Assembly (NCBI RefSeq): GCF_002217475.1
Contig: NZ_MUHH01000003.1
Span: 171,623 to 203,707, forward strand
Length of the DNA: 32,085 nucleotides
Direction: 5' to 3'
DNA from: Flavobacterium tructae
GTDB lineage: Bacteria > Bacteroidota > Bacteroidia > Flavobacteriales > Flavobacteriaceae
Shown: piece by piece, positions 8,090 through 15,514 of the stretch
Position numbering within the stretch: position 1 is the first letter of the stretch
Layout: the number at the start of each line of letters is the position of its first letter
Translations under genes and position numbers: made by a program
Notes under the pieces: model-generated
Told to the model about the DNA's origin: nothing
Seen by the model: only the letters and a program-made list of their open reading frames with translations
Database searches by the model: none

Positions 8090-8599
8090 ATGAATGCAAA
8101 ACACCCATCAGAGTCCCTTACAATCTTAACCGATTTAGTTTTACCAAGTGAAACAAATCCTTTAAACAACCTTTTTGGTGGCGAATTATTAGCCCGAATG
8201 GATCGTGCCGCAAGTATTGCAGCCCGCAGACATTCCCGCCGAATTGTAGTTACGGCCTCTGTAAATCACGTGGCTTTTAACAGAGCCATTTCGTTAGGAA
8301 GTGTTGTAACGGTTGAAGCAAAAGTTTCAAGATCTTTCAAAAGTTCGATGGAAGTTTTCATTGATGTTTGGGTAGAAGACCGCGAATCTGGTAACAGAAC
8401 CAAAGCCAACGAAGCCATCTACACTTTTGTAGCCGTAGACGATACCGGCAGACCAGTAGAAGTACCTGCTATATTGCCTGAAACTGAACTTGAAATACAG
8501 CGTTTTGATGCCGCTTTGCGTCGTAAACAGCTTAGTTTAGTGTTGGCCGGGAAACTAAATCCTTCCGATGCCACAGAATTAAAGGCTTTATTCTTGTAG
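8090..8599 (+). CDS. Acyl-CoA thioesterase (hotdog fold, YciA/BACH-like)
   Basis: At about 169 residues this is a single hotdog domain hydrolysing acyl-CoA to free fatty acid and CoA in the cytoplasm. The diagnostic stretch is LNNLFGGELLARMDRAASIA, with the conserved Asn, Gly-Gly and Asp of the YciA/BACH type, followed by VVTASVNHVAFNRAISLGSVV and a C-terminal basic helix. I place the start at the ATG at 8090 (MNAKHPSES). The frame is open upstream to a TTG at 8039, but the extra 17 residues are Lys-rich and not part of the fold. It stands alone between the DoxX-like gene and recA. A small CAAATTG-TGA-CAATTTG palindrome (8602-8618) lies just after the stop but lacks a T-run. Confidence 0.88.
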   Translation: MNAKHPSESLTILTDLVLPSETNPLNNLFGGELLARMDRAASIAARRHSRRIVVTASVNHVAFNRAISLGSVVTVEAKVSRSFKSSMEVFIDVWVEDRESGNRTKANEAIYTFVAVDDTGRPVEVPAILPETELEIQRFDAALRRKQLSLVLAGKLNPSDATELKALFL

Positions 8600-8747
8600 T
8601 ACAAATTGTGACAATTTGGAACAATCAAACTTCGAAAAAAGAACTATTTTTACAAAATATAAGCCTGACTAATAAAGATCAAGAAGTTAGTATCTTCTTT
8701 ACATTTATTTGAAAGAAAAAAATAACAATTTAGACATTTAAGAAAAG

Positions 8748-9755
8748 ATGAGTTCAGACAAAGAAGCCAAATTAAAAGCGTTACAACTAACGCTTGATAA
8801 ACTTGACAAAACCTACGGAAAAGGAACCGTAATGAAAATGGGCGACAGAGCCATTGTGGAGGTAGAAACGATTTCTTCTGGCTCACTTGGCGTTGATTTA
8901 GCCCTTGGAGTAAATGGATATCCAAAAGGAAGAATTATTGAAATATACGGTCCAGAATCATCTGGTAAGACCACTCTAACCTTGCATGCAATAGCCGAAG
9001 CTCAAAAAGCCGGCGGAATAGCTGCTTTTATAGATGCTGAACATGCTTTCGACAGAAATTATGCCGAAAAATTGGGTGTCGATATCGAAAACTTAATCAT
9101 CTCGCAACCGGATAACGGAGAACAAGCGCTGGAAATTGCCGAAAATTTAATTCGCTCAGGAGCAATTGATATTGTGGTAATTGACTCTGTTGCTGCATTG
9201 ACTCCAAAAAGTGAAATCGAAGGTGAAATGGGAGATTCTAAAATGGGTCTTCATGCACGTTTAATGTCACAAGCATTGAGAAAGCTTACCGGAACCATCA
9301 GTAAAACAAACTGTACCGTTTTCTTCATCAACCAGTTGAGAGAAAAAATTGGTGTTATGTTTGGTAATCCTGAGACCACAACGGGAGGTAATGCTCTAAA
9401 ATTCTACGCTTCGGTACGTTTGGATATTCGCCGTTCTTCGCAAATTAAAGACGGTGAAAATGTAATTGGAAACAGAACCAAAGTTAAAATTGTAAAAAAC
9501 AAAGTTGCTCCGCCTTTCAAAACTGCCGAATTTGATATTATGTACGGAGAAGGAGTTTCTAAAACAGGTGAAATTCTTGATCTTGCTGTTGAATTTGAAA
9601 TCGTTAAAAAAGCAGGTTCCTGGTTTAGTTATGGCGACACCAAATTAGGACAAGGTCGTGATGCTGTAAAAGCTTTAATCAAAGATAATCCGGAATTAGC
9701 GGACGAACTTGAGATTAAAATCAAAGCACATATCAAAGAATTAGCAGACGCTTAA
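8748..9755 (+). CDS. recA: Recombinase RecA
   Basis: This is a full-length RecA of 335 residues, the DNA strand-exchange ATPase of homologous recombination and repair. The Walker A motif GPESSGKTT is at 68-76. The segment [20 protein letters not shown] gives the Walker B motif. Loop L1 follows ([20 protein letters not shown]), then the [20 protein letters not shown]2 region. The C-terminus ([11 protein letters not shown]) is short compared with proteobacterial RecA. It is a single gene with a strong terminator at 9792-9828. I saw no recognisable LexA-type operator upstream, and the 148-base upstream spacer has no perfect TAnnTTTG box. Confidence 0.98.
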   Translation: MSSDKEAKLKALQLTLDKLDKTYGKGTVMKMGDRAIVEVETISSGSLGVDLALGVNGYPKGRIIEIYGPESSGKTTLTLHAIAEAQKAGGIAAFIDAEHAFDRNYAEKLGVDIENLIISQPDNGEQALEIAENLIRSGAIDIVVIDSVAALTPKSEIEGEMGDSKMGLHARLMSQALRKLTGTISKTNCTVFFINQLREKIGVMFGNPETTTGGNALKFYASVRLDIRRSSQIKDGENVIGNRTKVKIVKNKVAPPFKTAEFDIMYGEGVSKTGEILDLAVEFEIVKKAGSWFSYGDTKLGQGRDAVKALIKDNPELADELEIKIKAHIKELADA

Positions 9756-9791
9756 AATCATTAAAAGTATTACAATCAATACTTTACATAC

Positions 9792-9828
9792 AACCCGATC
9801 GTTTCCAAAAAATGATCGGGTTTTTTAT
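9792..9828 (+). terminator. recA rho-independent terminator
   Basis: A 9-base stem AACCCGATC (9792-9800) / GATCGGGTT (9814-9822) closes a 13-base loop and is followed by a T-run. It lies 37 bases after the recA stop. Confidence 0.9.
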
Positions 9829-9964
9829 TTAAAAAAATATGCATTTACTGACGCAACCATTCCGCAACCGAACCATCTTACTAAGAGACAAAAGATTTGA
9901 CTGGTACTTAGCCAAAAGTATCTGATCAAAGGTTTTTCTTTAAATTTGGTTGGTTTGTTCAATA

Positions 9965-10000
9965 AAAATCCGTTAGTTTTTTGGTTCTAACGGGTTTTTA
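9965..10000 (+). terminator. Hairpin terminator of an unassigned short transcript
   Basis: The stem CCGTTAG (9970-9976) / CTAACGG (9987-9993) extends by A/T pairs and is followed by GTTTTTA and a later T-run. It lies 170 bases after the recA terminator, with no clear gene in between. Confidence 0.65.
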
Positions 10001-10021
10001 TTCTTTTTTTTCACCTTTTCA

Positions 10022-10049
10022 CGCAACCTTTTTCATTTTTTACGCTCTA
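10022..10049 (+). promoter_or_regulatory. Possible ECF-sigma-type promoter
   Basis: CGCAACC (10022-10028) and CGCTCTA (10043-10049) are 14 bases apart, like the GGAAC-type -35 and CGTC-type -10 of ECF sigma factors. A similar CGCAACC lies at 9852-9858. The match is loose. Confidence 0.3.
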
Positions 10050-10113
10050 TCATAGTATATCATTAACTTGAGTTTTGTTAAACTCTTTAGTATCAACCTA
10101 AAATATTTTAACC

Positions 10114-10218
10114 ATGAAAGAGAGAATAGAAGTGTTGTACAACAAAAACCGTAAAAAAACCAAATTGAAATTGAGAAAAGTATTGCGTTTTATTTCCGAA
10201 AAAATAATTCATAGATAA
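10114..10218 (+). CDS. Possible 34-residue basic peptide
   Basis: ATG at 10114 runs 34 codons to TAA, giving MKERIEVLYNKNRKKTKLKL and a further LRKVLRFISEKIIHR-like end. It has 13 Lys/Arg and 3 Glu, so it is strongly basic and amphipathic. It has no signal peptide and resembles nothing I know. It is flanked by a possible ECF-type promoter upstream and a good terminator 43 bases downstream, which makes a real small gene or leader peptide plausible. A chance ORF in AT-rich DNA is the main alternative. Confidence 0.35.
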   Translation: MKERIEVLYNKNRKKTKLKLRKVLRFISEKIIHR

Positions 10219-10254
10219 TCATTATTGAATATAAAATGGAGTAATTTTAATTCA

Positions 10255-10296
10255 AAAGAAAACCCGGCAATTTTCAAAATTTTGCCGGGTTTTATC
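10255..10296. terminator. Bidirectional terminator between the short ORF and plsC
   Basis: The 10-base stem AACCCGGCAA (10261-10270) / TTGCCGGGTT (10282-10291) has A-runs before it and T-runs after it, so it can serve the plus-strand short unit and plsC on the minus strand (stop at 10311). Confidence 0.85.
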
Positions 10297-10310
10297 CTTA
10301 AAATGAGTTA

Positions 10311-11057
10311 CTATTCTTTATTTTTAAACTTCAGTAAATCTTTATAAATCATCTGTCTCACCTGATCCCGCAGTTCTTTTCTATGGTCAGCCGTCAATCC
10401 GTCTGTAGAAACAAAAGGAAGTACCTTTGCACGCATTTTTCCGGGACTTCCACTGAAAAAAGTATATGAAAACCTTTCCTTGTTATCTGCAAAAACAATG
10501 GGAACGATCGGAATCTGGTGCTCGATTGCCAGACGAAAAGCACCGTCCTTAAACTCATCCAGTAAAATAGATTCGTCGTCAGGAACTCCGCCTTCAGGAA
10601 AAATACAAATACTAAGCCCTTGATTCAACCTGTTTTGCGCTCTTTTAAAAACCTCATTTTTACTTTTCGAAGAACTTCTATCAACTAAAATACAGGTTCT
10701 TTTATAGAAAAATCCAAACAAAGGAATCTTTGAAAGCTCTTTCTTTCCAACAAAAACAAACGGATTTTTAACCAGAGCCAGCATTAGCATAATATCGGTC
10801 ATCGAAGTATGATTGGCCACGATCATATAGCTCTTATTGCGAACAAGCTTCTCTTCACGCTCGACTTTATAATAAAAACCCATCCCGAAAAGGATAAATT
10901 TAGCCCAAATGCGGGCCATTTTAAAAAAATAGGGGTAACCCTTCTCTGATGCTATAGAAACTAGCAAAAATGGCAGCATAATCAATATCGGAATGGCCAT
11001 TAAAATATAAAACCATACACGCCATAAAACCCAAAAAACAACTTTTAATCCTTTCAT
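10311..11057 (-). CDS. plsC: 1-acyl-sn-glycerol-3-phosphate acyltransferase
   Basis: This 248-residue protein is of the PlsC/LPLAT family, which acylates lysophosphatidate in phospholipid synthesis at the inner face of the cytoplasmic membrane. It has one or two hydrophobic helices at ~7-37. The catalytic H(x)4D motif is NHTSMTD (82-88), and the acceptor-binding motif is FPEGG (153-157). IPIVPIVF follows as motif IV. Length is normal for the family. It is a single gene, divergent from trpS across a 204-base spacer carrying degenerate repeats, and it ends at a bidirectional terminator. Confidence 0.9.
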   Translation of the reverse strand: MKGLKVVFWVLWRVWFYILMAIPILIMLPFLLVSIASEKGYPYFFKMARIWAKFILFGMGFYYKVEREEKLVRNKSYMIVANHTSMTDIMLMLALVKNPFVFVGKKELSKIPLFGFFYKRTCILVDRSSSKSKNEVFKRAQNRLNQGLSICIFPEGGVPDDESILLDEFKDGAFRLAIEHQIPIVPIVFADNKERFSYTFFSGSPGKMRAKVLPFVSTDGLTADHRKELRDQVRQMIYKDLLKFKNKE

Positions 11058-11166
11058 GGTTTCAAATGTAATAAATCAGAAATGAATTTGGATTTTTCGC
11101 TCCTTAGAATTTTTAAATCTTACTCTTTTCTTCAAAATAAAACTTAAAATCAATGAGATGTTTGAT

Positions 11167-11240
11167 AAACTTTGCCCACTTTGTAAAAAACTTTGCGACC
11201 TTTGCGGTTAAAAAAAATAAACTTGCAATCTTTGTGATTG
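11167..11240. repeat. Degenerate CTTTG-rich intergenic repeat before trpS
   Basis: The spacer contains a run of similar words: AAACTTTGCCC, ACTTTGTAAAA, AACTTTGCGACC, TTTGCGGTTAAAA and CAATCTTTGTGATTG. This is the kind of short mosaic repeat found scattered between genes in Flavobacterium genomes. Several words resemble the TTTG end of the -7 box, so the trpS promoter probably lies inside it, but I cannot choose one. Confidence 0.5.
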
Positions 11241-11261
11241 AAAGATTAAGAAAAAACGAGA

Positions 11262-12236
11262 ATGGCAAAAATACTTACCGGTGTTCAGAGTACTGGAACG
11301 CCACACTTAGGCAATTTATTGGGAGCAATTATTCCTGCAATCGAATTATCAAACAATCCGGCAAATGAATCTTTTTTATTTATTGCTGATTTACATTCGA
11401 TTACACAAATTAAAGACGGTAAAACTCTTAGAGAAAACACCTACAGCACTGCTGCCGCCTGGCTAGCCTGTGGTCTAAATCCTGATAAAGTAACCTTCTA
11501 CAGACAATCTGATGTGGTACAAACGACAGAATTAACCTGGTATTTAAGTTGCTTTTTTCCTTTTCAACGTTTGACTTTGGCACATTCGTTTAAAGATAAA
11601 GCCGATCGTTTAGACGACGTTAACGCCGGACTTTTTACGTATCCGATGTTAATGGCCGCCGATATTTTATTGTATGATGCTGAATTTGTTCCCGTTGGTA
11701 AAGATCAATTGCAGCATTTAGAAATCACTCGTGATGTCGCTTCGCGTTTCAACCATCAAATGGGAGAAACCTTTGTAATTCCGGAAGCTAAAATTCAGGA
11801 AGACGGCAAACTGATTCCGGGAACAAACGGTGGAAAAATGAGTAAATCAGCTAACAATCTGATCAATATTTTCCTTGACGATAAAACAATTCGCAAGCAG
11901 GTAATGAGTATTGAAACCGATAGTACGCCACTGGAAGAACCTAAAAACCCGGACACTTGTAATGCTTTTGCCATTTATTCCTTGCTGGCAACCGAAGCGC
12001 AAATCGCCGAAATGAGAGCCAACTATTTAGGAGGAAACTATGGATACGGTCACGCCAAACAGGCTTTGTTTGAACTGATTATAGAAAAGTTTAAAACCGA
12101 AAGAGAGCGATATACGTACTACATGAACAACCTTGAAGAAGTAGATGCTTTACTGAAAAAAGGAGCATCAAAAGCTTCCGTAATTGCTGATGGAGTTTTA
12201 GCCAAAGTAAGAGAAGTTCTTGGATTTAGTAAATAA
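11262..12236 (+). CDS. trpS: Tryptophan--tRNA ligase
   Basis: This 324-residue class Ic aminoacyl-tRNA synthetase charges tRNA-Trp. The HIGH-type signature is TPHLGN (13-18), the adenylate/Trp pocket region includes GKDQLQHLE (146-154), and KMSKS is at 192-196. FTYPMLMAADILLY is typical of TrpS. Length is normal. The start MAKILTGVQSTG fits the family. It converges with dprA across a 46-base spacer holding a palindrome. Confidence 0.96.
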   Translation: MAKILTGVQSTGTPHLGNLLGAIIPAIELSNNPANESFLFIADLHSITQIKDGKTLRENTYSTAAAWLACGLNPDKVTFYRQSDVVQTTELTWYLSCFFPFQRLTLAHSFKDKADRLDDVNAGLFTYPMLMAADILLYDAEFVPVGKDQLQHLEITRDVASRFNHQMGETFVIPEAKIQEDGKLIPGTNGGKMSKSANNLINIFLDDKTIRKQVMSIETDSTPLEEPKNPDTCNAFAIYSLLATEAQIAEMRANYLGGNYGYGHAKQALFELIIEKFKTERERYTYYMNNLEEVDALLKKGASKASVIADGVLAKVREVLGFSK

Positions 12237-12242
12237 ACATCT

Positions 12243-12274
12243 AAACCGACGGGTTTTAAAAACCCGTCAGGTTT
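12243..12274. repeat. Palindrome between trpS and dprA, possible shared terminator
   Basis: AAACC-GACGGGTT, a short loop, then AACCCGTC-A-GGTTT form a 13-pair stem with one bulge. There is no good T-run on either side. Near-identical palindromes built on (A)ACC(C)GACGGGTTTT are, from general knowledge, scattered in Flavobacterium intergenic DNA, so this may be a dispersed repeat that also stops the two converging transcripts. Confidence 0.6.
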
Positions 12275-12282
12275 AATTCAAA

Positions 12283-13383
12283 TTAAACGGCCTCAAACAA
12301 CTTTCCGGGTAATGGCCGAACGACTCCTTTCAGTTCCATGTTTAAGAGAATTCCCGAAATTTTATAAATAGGAAAATCACACTGCAGCGCAATAATATCA
12401 AGCAATTCTTTACCGTTTTTTAGCAGAAAATCATACACCTTTTGCTCCTCTGTTTCCAACTGAATAAAGAGCTGTTTTTGAACCGGTTTTGCCTTTGTTT
12501 CCACATTCCAATTCAGCATATATACCAAATCAGCTGCACTCGTTAACACATTGGCACGTTGTGTTTTAATTAGATTATTACACCCCTGACTGTATTTATC
12601 TGTCACACGTCCGGGAACAGCAAAAACATCGCGATTGTAATCATTGGCAAGATTTGCGGTAATCAGTGAACCACCCTTTTCAGCAGATTCTATTACAATA
12701 GTTGCCTCTGTCATACCCGCTACAATACGATTTCTACGTACAAAATTTTCTTTATCGGGATTTGATGTACTCCAAAACTCGGTTATAAAACCACCATTTT
12801 CTTCCATTGGAACAATAAACTTCTTATGCGATTTTGGATAAATCTGATTGAGACCATGTGCCAGAACTCCAATAGTTTGCAGGTTAAAATCCATCGCCCG
12901 CTGATGTGCTACAATATCCACACCATAGGCAAAACCGCTAACGATTACCGGATCGAGTGGCGCAAGTTCTTCAATTAAATTTCGGCAAAACTCTGTTCCA
13001 TAAGAAGTAATCTGGCGCGTTCCCACAATACTGATTATCCGTTTATTTCCTAAATTTATGTTTCCAGAGCTAAAAATCAGAACAGGAGAATCAATACAAT
13101 GTTTTAAACGTTCCGGATACTCATCCTCTTTAAAAAAAGACACTTTAACCCCACTAGATTTCATAAATTCCATTTCCTGATTCGCTTTGTCAAAAACCGA
13201 TTTATCCTTAAAATTCTGCAATAAAACCGATCCAACACCATCAATAGCAGTAATTTGACTCCCTTTACTTTTAAAAACAGCTTCTGCACTGCCAAAATAA
13301 TTAAGCAGCTTTTTAGCCATTATATCTCCAACTCCATCGACTTTTAATAAGGCTAATAAATAGAATAAATCCTGATCTGGCAT
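12283..13383 (-). CDS. dprA: DNA-processing protein DprA (Smf)
   Basis: This 366-residue protein loads RecA on incoming single-stranded DNA in natural transformation. A helix-hairpin-helix-like N-terminus (~1-60, VDGVGDIMAKKLL and IDGVGSVLL) precedes the Rossmann-like DprA domain, which has GTRQITSYG, SGFAYGVDIVAHQRAM, FVRRNRIVAGMT, SAEKGGSLITANLAND and VFAVPGRV. A C-terminal winged-helix DML1-like segment (~300-366) completes the usual architecture. It is convergent with trpS and divergent from the HU/SPOR gene. Confidence 0.94.
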   Translation of the reverse strand: MPDQDLFYLLALLKVDGVGDIMAKKLLNYFGSAEAVFKSKGSQITAIDGVGSVLLQNFKDKSVFDKANQEMEFMKSSGVKVSFFKEDEYPERLKHCIDSPVLIFSSGNINLGNKRIISIVGTRQITSYGTEFCRNLIEELAPLDPVIVSGFAYGVDIVAHQRAMDFNLQTIGVLAHGLNQIYPKSHKKFIVPMEENGGFITEFWSTSNPDKENFVRRNRIVAGMTEATIVIESAEKGGSLITANLANDYNRDVFAVPGRVTDKYSQGCNNLIKTQRANVLTSAADLVYMLNWNVETKAKPVQKQLFIQLETEEQKVYDFLLKNGKELLDIIALQCDFPIYKISGILLNMELKGVVRPLPGKLFEAV

Positions 13384-13587
13384 CCGTGTAAAATATTATG
13401 TAAAATAAGAAAAACTAAAACTTAAAATTTGAAGCACAAATATCATAAAAAGAAAGTCTAATCCTGTTAAATTTTAATATAAATATGGTTTCAAAACATA
13501 CACGCCTTAAAAACCACCTATTAACTATTTGAAAAAGAATTGTCTATAAAAATAAAGCAATTGTTAATAAAAATTGTGAATAACATT

Positions 13588-13616
13588 TTGATAAGTATTC
13601 TGTAGTTGTAACTTTG
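13588..13616 (+). promoter_or_regulatory. Promoter of the HU/SPOR gene, apparently leaderless
   Basis: TTG (13588-13590) and TAACTTTG (13609-13616), 18 bases apart, match the -33/-7 consensus. The ATG begins at 13622, 5 bases after the -7 box, so the transcript would start at or beside the start codon. Confidence 0.6.
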
Positions 13617-13621
13617 TTACT

Positions 13622-14587
13622 ATGAAAATCGAAAATTACATAGCACAGTTACTGTATCGTTATCAGTGTGTAACGGTTCCAGGGTTTGGAGCATTTTTAA
13701 CAGAAATTCAATCGGCAAAGCTGAATGAAAGCACAAATTCTTTCTTTCCACCGACAAAAATGATCTCTTTCAACGGTTATCTAAAAAACAATGATGGATT
13801 GTTAGCAAATCATATCGCACAAGCTGAAAAAACTTCTTATGGTTTTGCAGTTAGCGCCATTGCTTTTGAAGTCGTGAGCTGGAAAAAAACACTAGAAGAA
13901 AATGGTGTAGTAACACTTAAAAATATTGGTGAAATTCGATATAATGCTGATCAGAAAATGGTATTCACCCCTAATGATCAGACCAATTTCCTAACAAGTT
14001 CTTTTGGACTAAGTCCATTTGTTTCTCCGCTCGTTAAAAAAGAGAATTTCGAGCGAAAAATCGAGGAAATTTCGGAAGGAGATGCAATTTCACTATACGA
14101 AAATGAAGAAGGAAGAACAACAAATCCACTTTTGAAATATGCTGCAATATTAGTCTTAGGACTTGGAATTACAGGAAGTATTGGATATCCTTTATATCAA
14201 AATCAAATCGCCGCCAAAACACTTGTTGTAGAAAGCAGTGTGCAGAAAAAAGTAGAGAACAAGATTCAGGAAGCAACTTTCTTTATCCAAAATCCTATGC
14301 CTGCTGTAACACTCTCAGTCGATACAACAAATGTAGAAACAGCTGCTGAAAAAACAATGCCTTACCACATTATGGCCGGTGCATACAGAAGTGAAAAAAA
14401 TGCCAGAAAAGCTTATAATCAATTAGTAAAAGATGGTTACGAAGCTAGAATGCTGGGCGAAAATAAACACGGATTATTCCCGGTTCTTTACGGTAGCTAT
14501 GCAACAATGGCTGAAGCCGAAAAAGCACAAAAAGAAATACAAAAAGGAGAAAATCCGGATGCCTGGATTCTCGTACAACCCTTATAA
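13622..14587 (+). CDS. HU-like (CCDC81-type) and SPOR domain membrane protein
   Basis: This 321-residue protein has two N-terminal HU-like modules of the bacterial CCDC81 type (~1-60, VTVPGFGAFLTE; ~63-138, VVTLKNIGEIRYN). One membrane helix follows at ~170-192 (LLKYAAILVLGLGITGSIGY), then a variable spacer and a C-terminal SPOR domain (~248-321, HIMAGAYRSEKNARKAYNQL ... WILVQPL). SPOR domains bind denuded glycan strands at division septa; the HU-like part would face the cytoplasm. Inference: it links cell-wall constriction to the cytoplasmic side, perhaps to DNA. It is divergent from dprA and has its own promoter and a strong terminator at 14591-14628. Confidence 0.88.
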   Translation: MKIENYIAQLLYRYQCVTVPGFGAFLTEIQSAKLNESTNSFFPPTKMISFNGYLKNNDGLLANHIAQAEKTSYGFAVSAIAFEVVSWKKTLEENGVVTLKNIGEIRYNADQKMVFTPNDQTNFLTSSFGLSPFVSPLVKKENFERKIEEISEGDAISLYENEEGRTTNPLLKYAAILVLGLGITGSIGYPLYQNQIAAKTLVVESSVQKKVENKIQEATFFIQNPMPAVTLSVDTTNVETAAEKTMPYHIMAGAYRSEKNARKAYNQLVKDGYEARMLGENKHGLFPVLYGSYATMAEAEKAQKEIQKGENPDAWILVQPL

Positions 14588-14590
14588 AAC

Positions 14591-14628
14591 AAAAAAAAGC
14601 CCGTTCCTCTGAATGGGCTTTTTTTTTA
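14591..14628. terminator. Bidirectional terminator
   Basis: An A-run, then GCCCGTTC, loop CTCT, GAATGGGC and a T-run form a symmetric hairpin just after the HU/SPOR stop. It can also end the minus-strand gene that stops at 14650. Confidence 0.92.
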
Positions 14629-14649
14629 GTTCGCTATTATTTCTGCATC

Positions 14650-15387
14650 CTACGAAAGAATTACTTTCTTCCCTTTATATATTTTCAGTCTTGCCGGAGG
14701 AGAATTCTTTTCGCCCAAAACGATAATGGCACACTCATAAACATTCCCATCCTTTTTAAATTCATACTGGTGATTACCGCCAATACCTTCAACGACTAAA
14801 ACTCCGCCATTAATCACTAAATCAGGCTTTTCAGTCATTTCCTTTTGAATGGACCATGAAGCATATCGATAGTTATTAAAACCTAAATGATCGATCCTAA
14901 TTTTAAATTTAGAAGTCTCCAGAATACAAATTGGATCCTGAAAAAAAGCAATACTAGGATCCAGGTTTTTCTTTTGCGACGCAATTAGTTTGTTTTTAAG
15001 TTCTATTTCGGCTTTCGATTGATAATTCACCGCCGTTAAACGGCCTTCGGTATCAAGCCAAATCTTACCGTGAATTAGCATAATTCCGCGTAAACCCATA
15101 TCATTCCAGCCATTTGCCGGCGTCGATTTTAAAATTTCGTTTTTTAACGTAACATCAAAAATTTCAGAATATCGTTTTATAAAATCTGCTTTATTCGCAA
15201 TATCGGGTATAGGATATACTCGCTCTAACGGATAAACCACCGCATCAGCAATAGCTTCTTTCTTATCATTTTTGACATTTTCAATGAACTTTTTAACCAG
15301 TTTCTGATAATCGATGTCTGAATCCTGGGCAACCATAAAACCGCTGCAAAAAAATAATACTACTAAAAATAAATTGCTTCTTTTCAT
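14650..15387 (-). CDS. Exported protein of unknown function, paralogue A
   Basis: This 245-residue protein has a signal peptide (~1-20, ending FMVAQ). It is clearly homologous along its whole length to the next gene upstream (15515-16273). Shared blocks include Y-Q-K-x-V-K-K-F-I, the E-A-(I/V)-A block, P-I-P, W-x-x-x-G-x-R-G-I-M-L, LKNKLIAS, ETSKF-(K/R)-(I/V)-R-I-D, NNYRYASWSI and G-G-N-x-x-Y-(E/D)-F-K-K. The N-terminal third is helical and resembles small stress or NTF2-like accessory domains only in outline; I do not recognise the family. It is likely periplasmic and likely expressed from its own promoter, since a terminator separates it from its paralogue. Confidence 0.75.
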   Translation of the reverse strand: MKRSNLFLVVLFFCSGFMVAQDSDIDYQKLVKKFIENVKNDKKEAIADAVVYPLERVYPIPDIANKADFIKRYSEIFDVTLKNEILKSTPANGWNDMGLRGIMLIHGKIWLDTEGRLTAVNYQSKAEIELKNKLIASQKKNLDPSIAFFQDPICILETSKFKIRIDHLGFNNYRYASWSIQKEMTEKPDLVINGGVLVVEGIGGNHQYEFKKDGNVYECAIIVLGEKNSPPARLKIYKGKKVILS

Positions 15388-15483
15388 CTCAAATATTTTT
15401 AATTAATTATTAATCCGACAATTACAATCAAATATAGCAAATTTATGATAGTTGTAATCGAATTGAAATTGGGTAATAAAGCA

Positions 15484-15510
15484 AAAAATCCCATTCTTTC
15501 GAATAGGATT
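15484..15510 (-). terminator. Terminator of paralogue B
   Basis: On the minus strand AATCCTATTC (15510-15501), loop GAAA, GAATGGGATT (15496-15487) and a T-run. One mismatch in the stem. It sits directly after the stop at 15515. Confidence 0.7.
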
Positions 15511-15514
15511 ATGT

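Larger units (their letters stand above)
9829..10310. other. recA-plsC spacer with short-transcript signals
   Basis: No gene of usual size lies here. What is visible: CGCAACC at 9852-9858 with a CTTACT word 16 bases on, a hairpin terminator at 9965-10000, a second CGCAACC at 10022-10028 with CGCTCTA at 10043-10049, a small hairpin GAGTTT-TGTT-AAACTC at 10070-10085, a possible 34-codon ORF (10114-10218) and a terminator at 10255-10296. This looks like two short transcription units, each with an ECF-sigma-like promoter and a terminator. That is inference only. Confidence 0.4.

Noticed and set aside
8602..8618. CAAATTG-TGA-CAATTTG palindrome as terminator of the thioesterase gene
   Set aside because: The stem is AT-rich and has no T-run, so termination is not supported; it could be an operator but nothing else points to one.
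13575..13583. TGTGAATAA, a perfect reverse DnaA box (TTATTCACA), in the dprA/HU-SPOR spacer
   Set aside because: It is a single box with no second copy or dnaA gene nearby, and a 9-mer of this composition is expected by chance in AT-rich DNA; not evidence of an origin.
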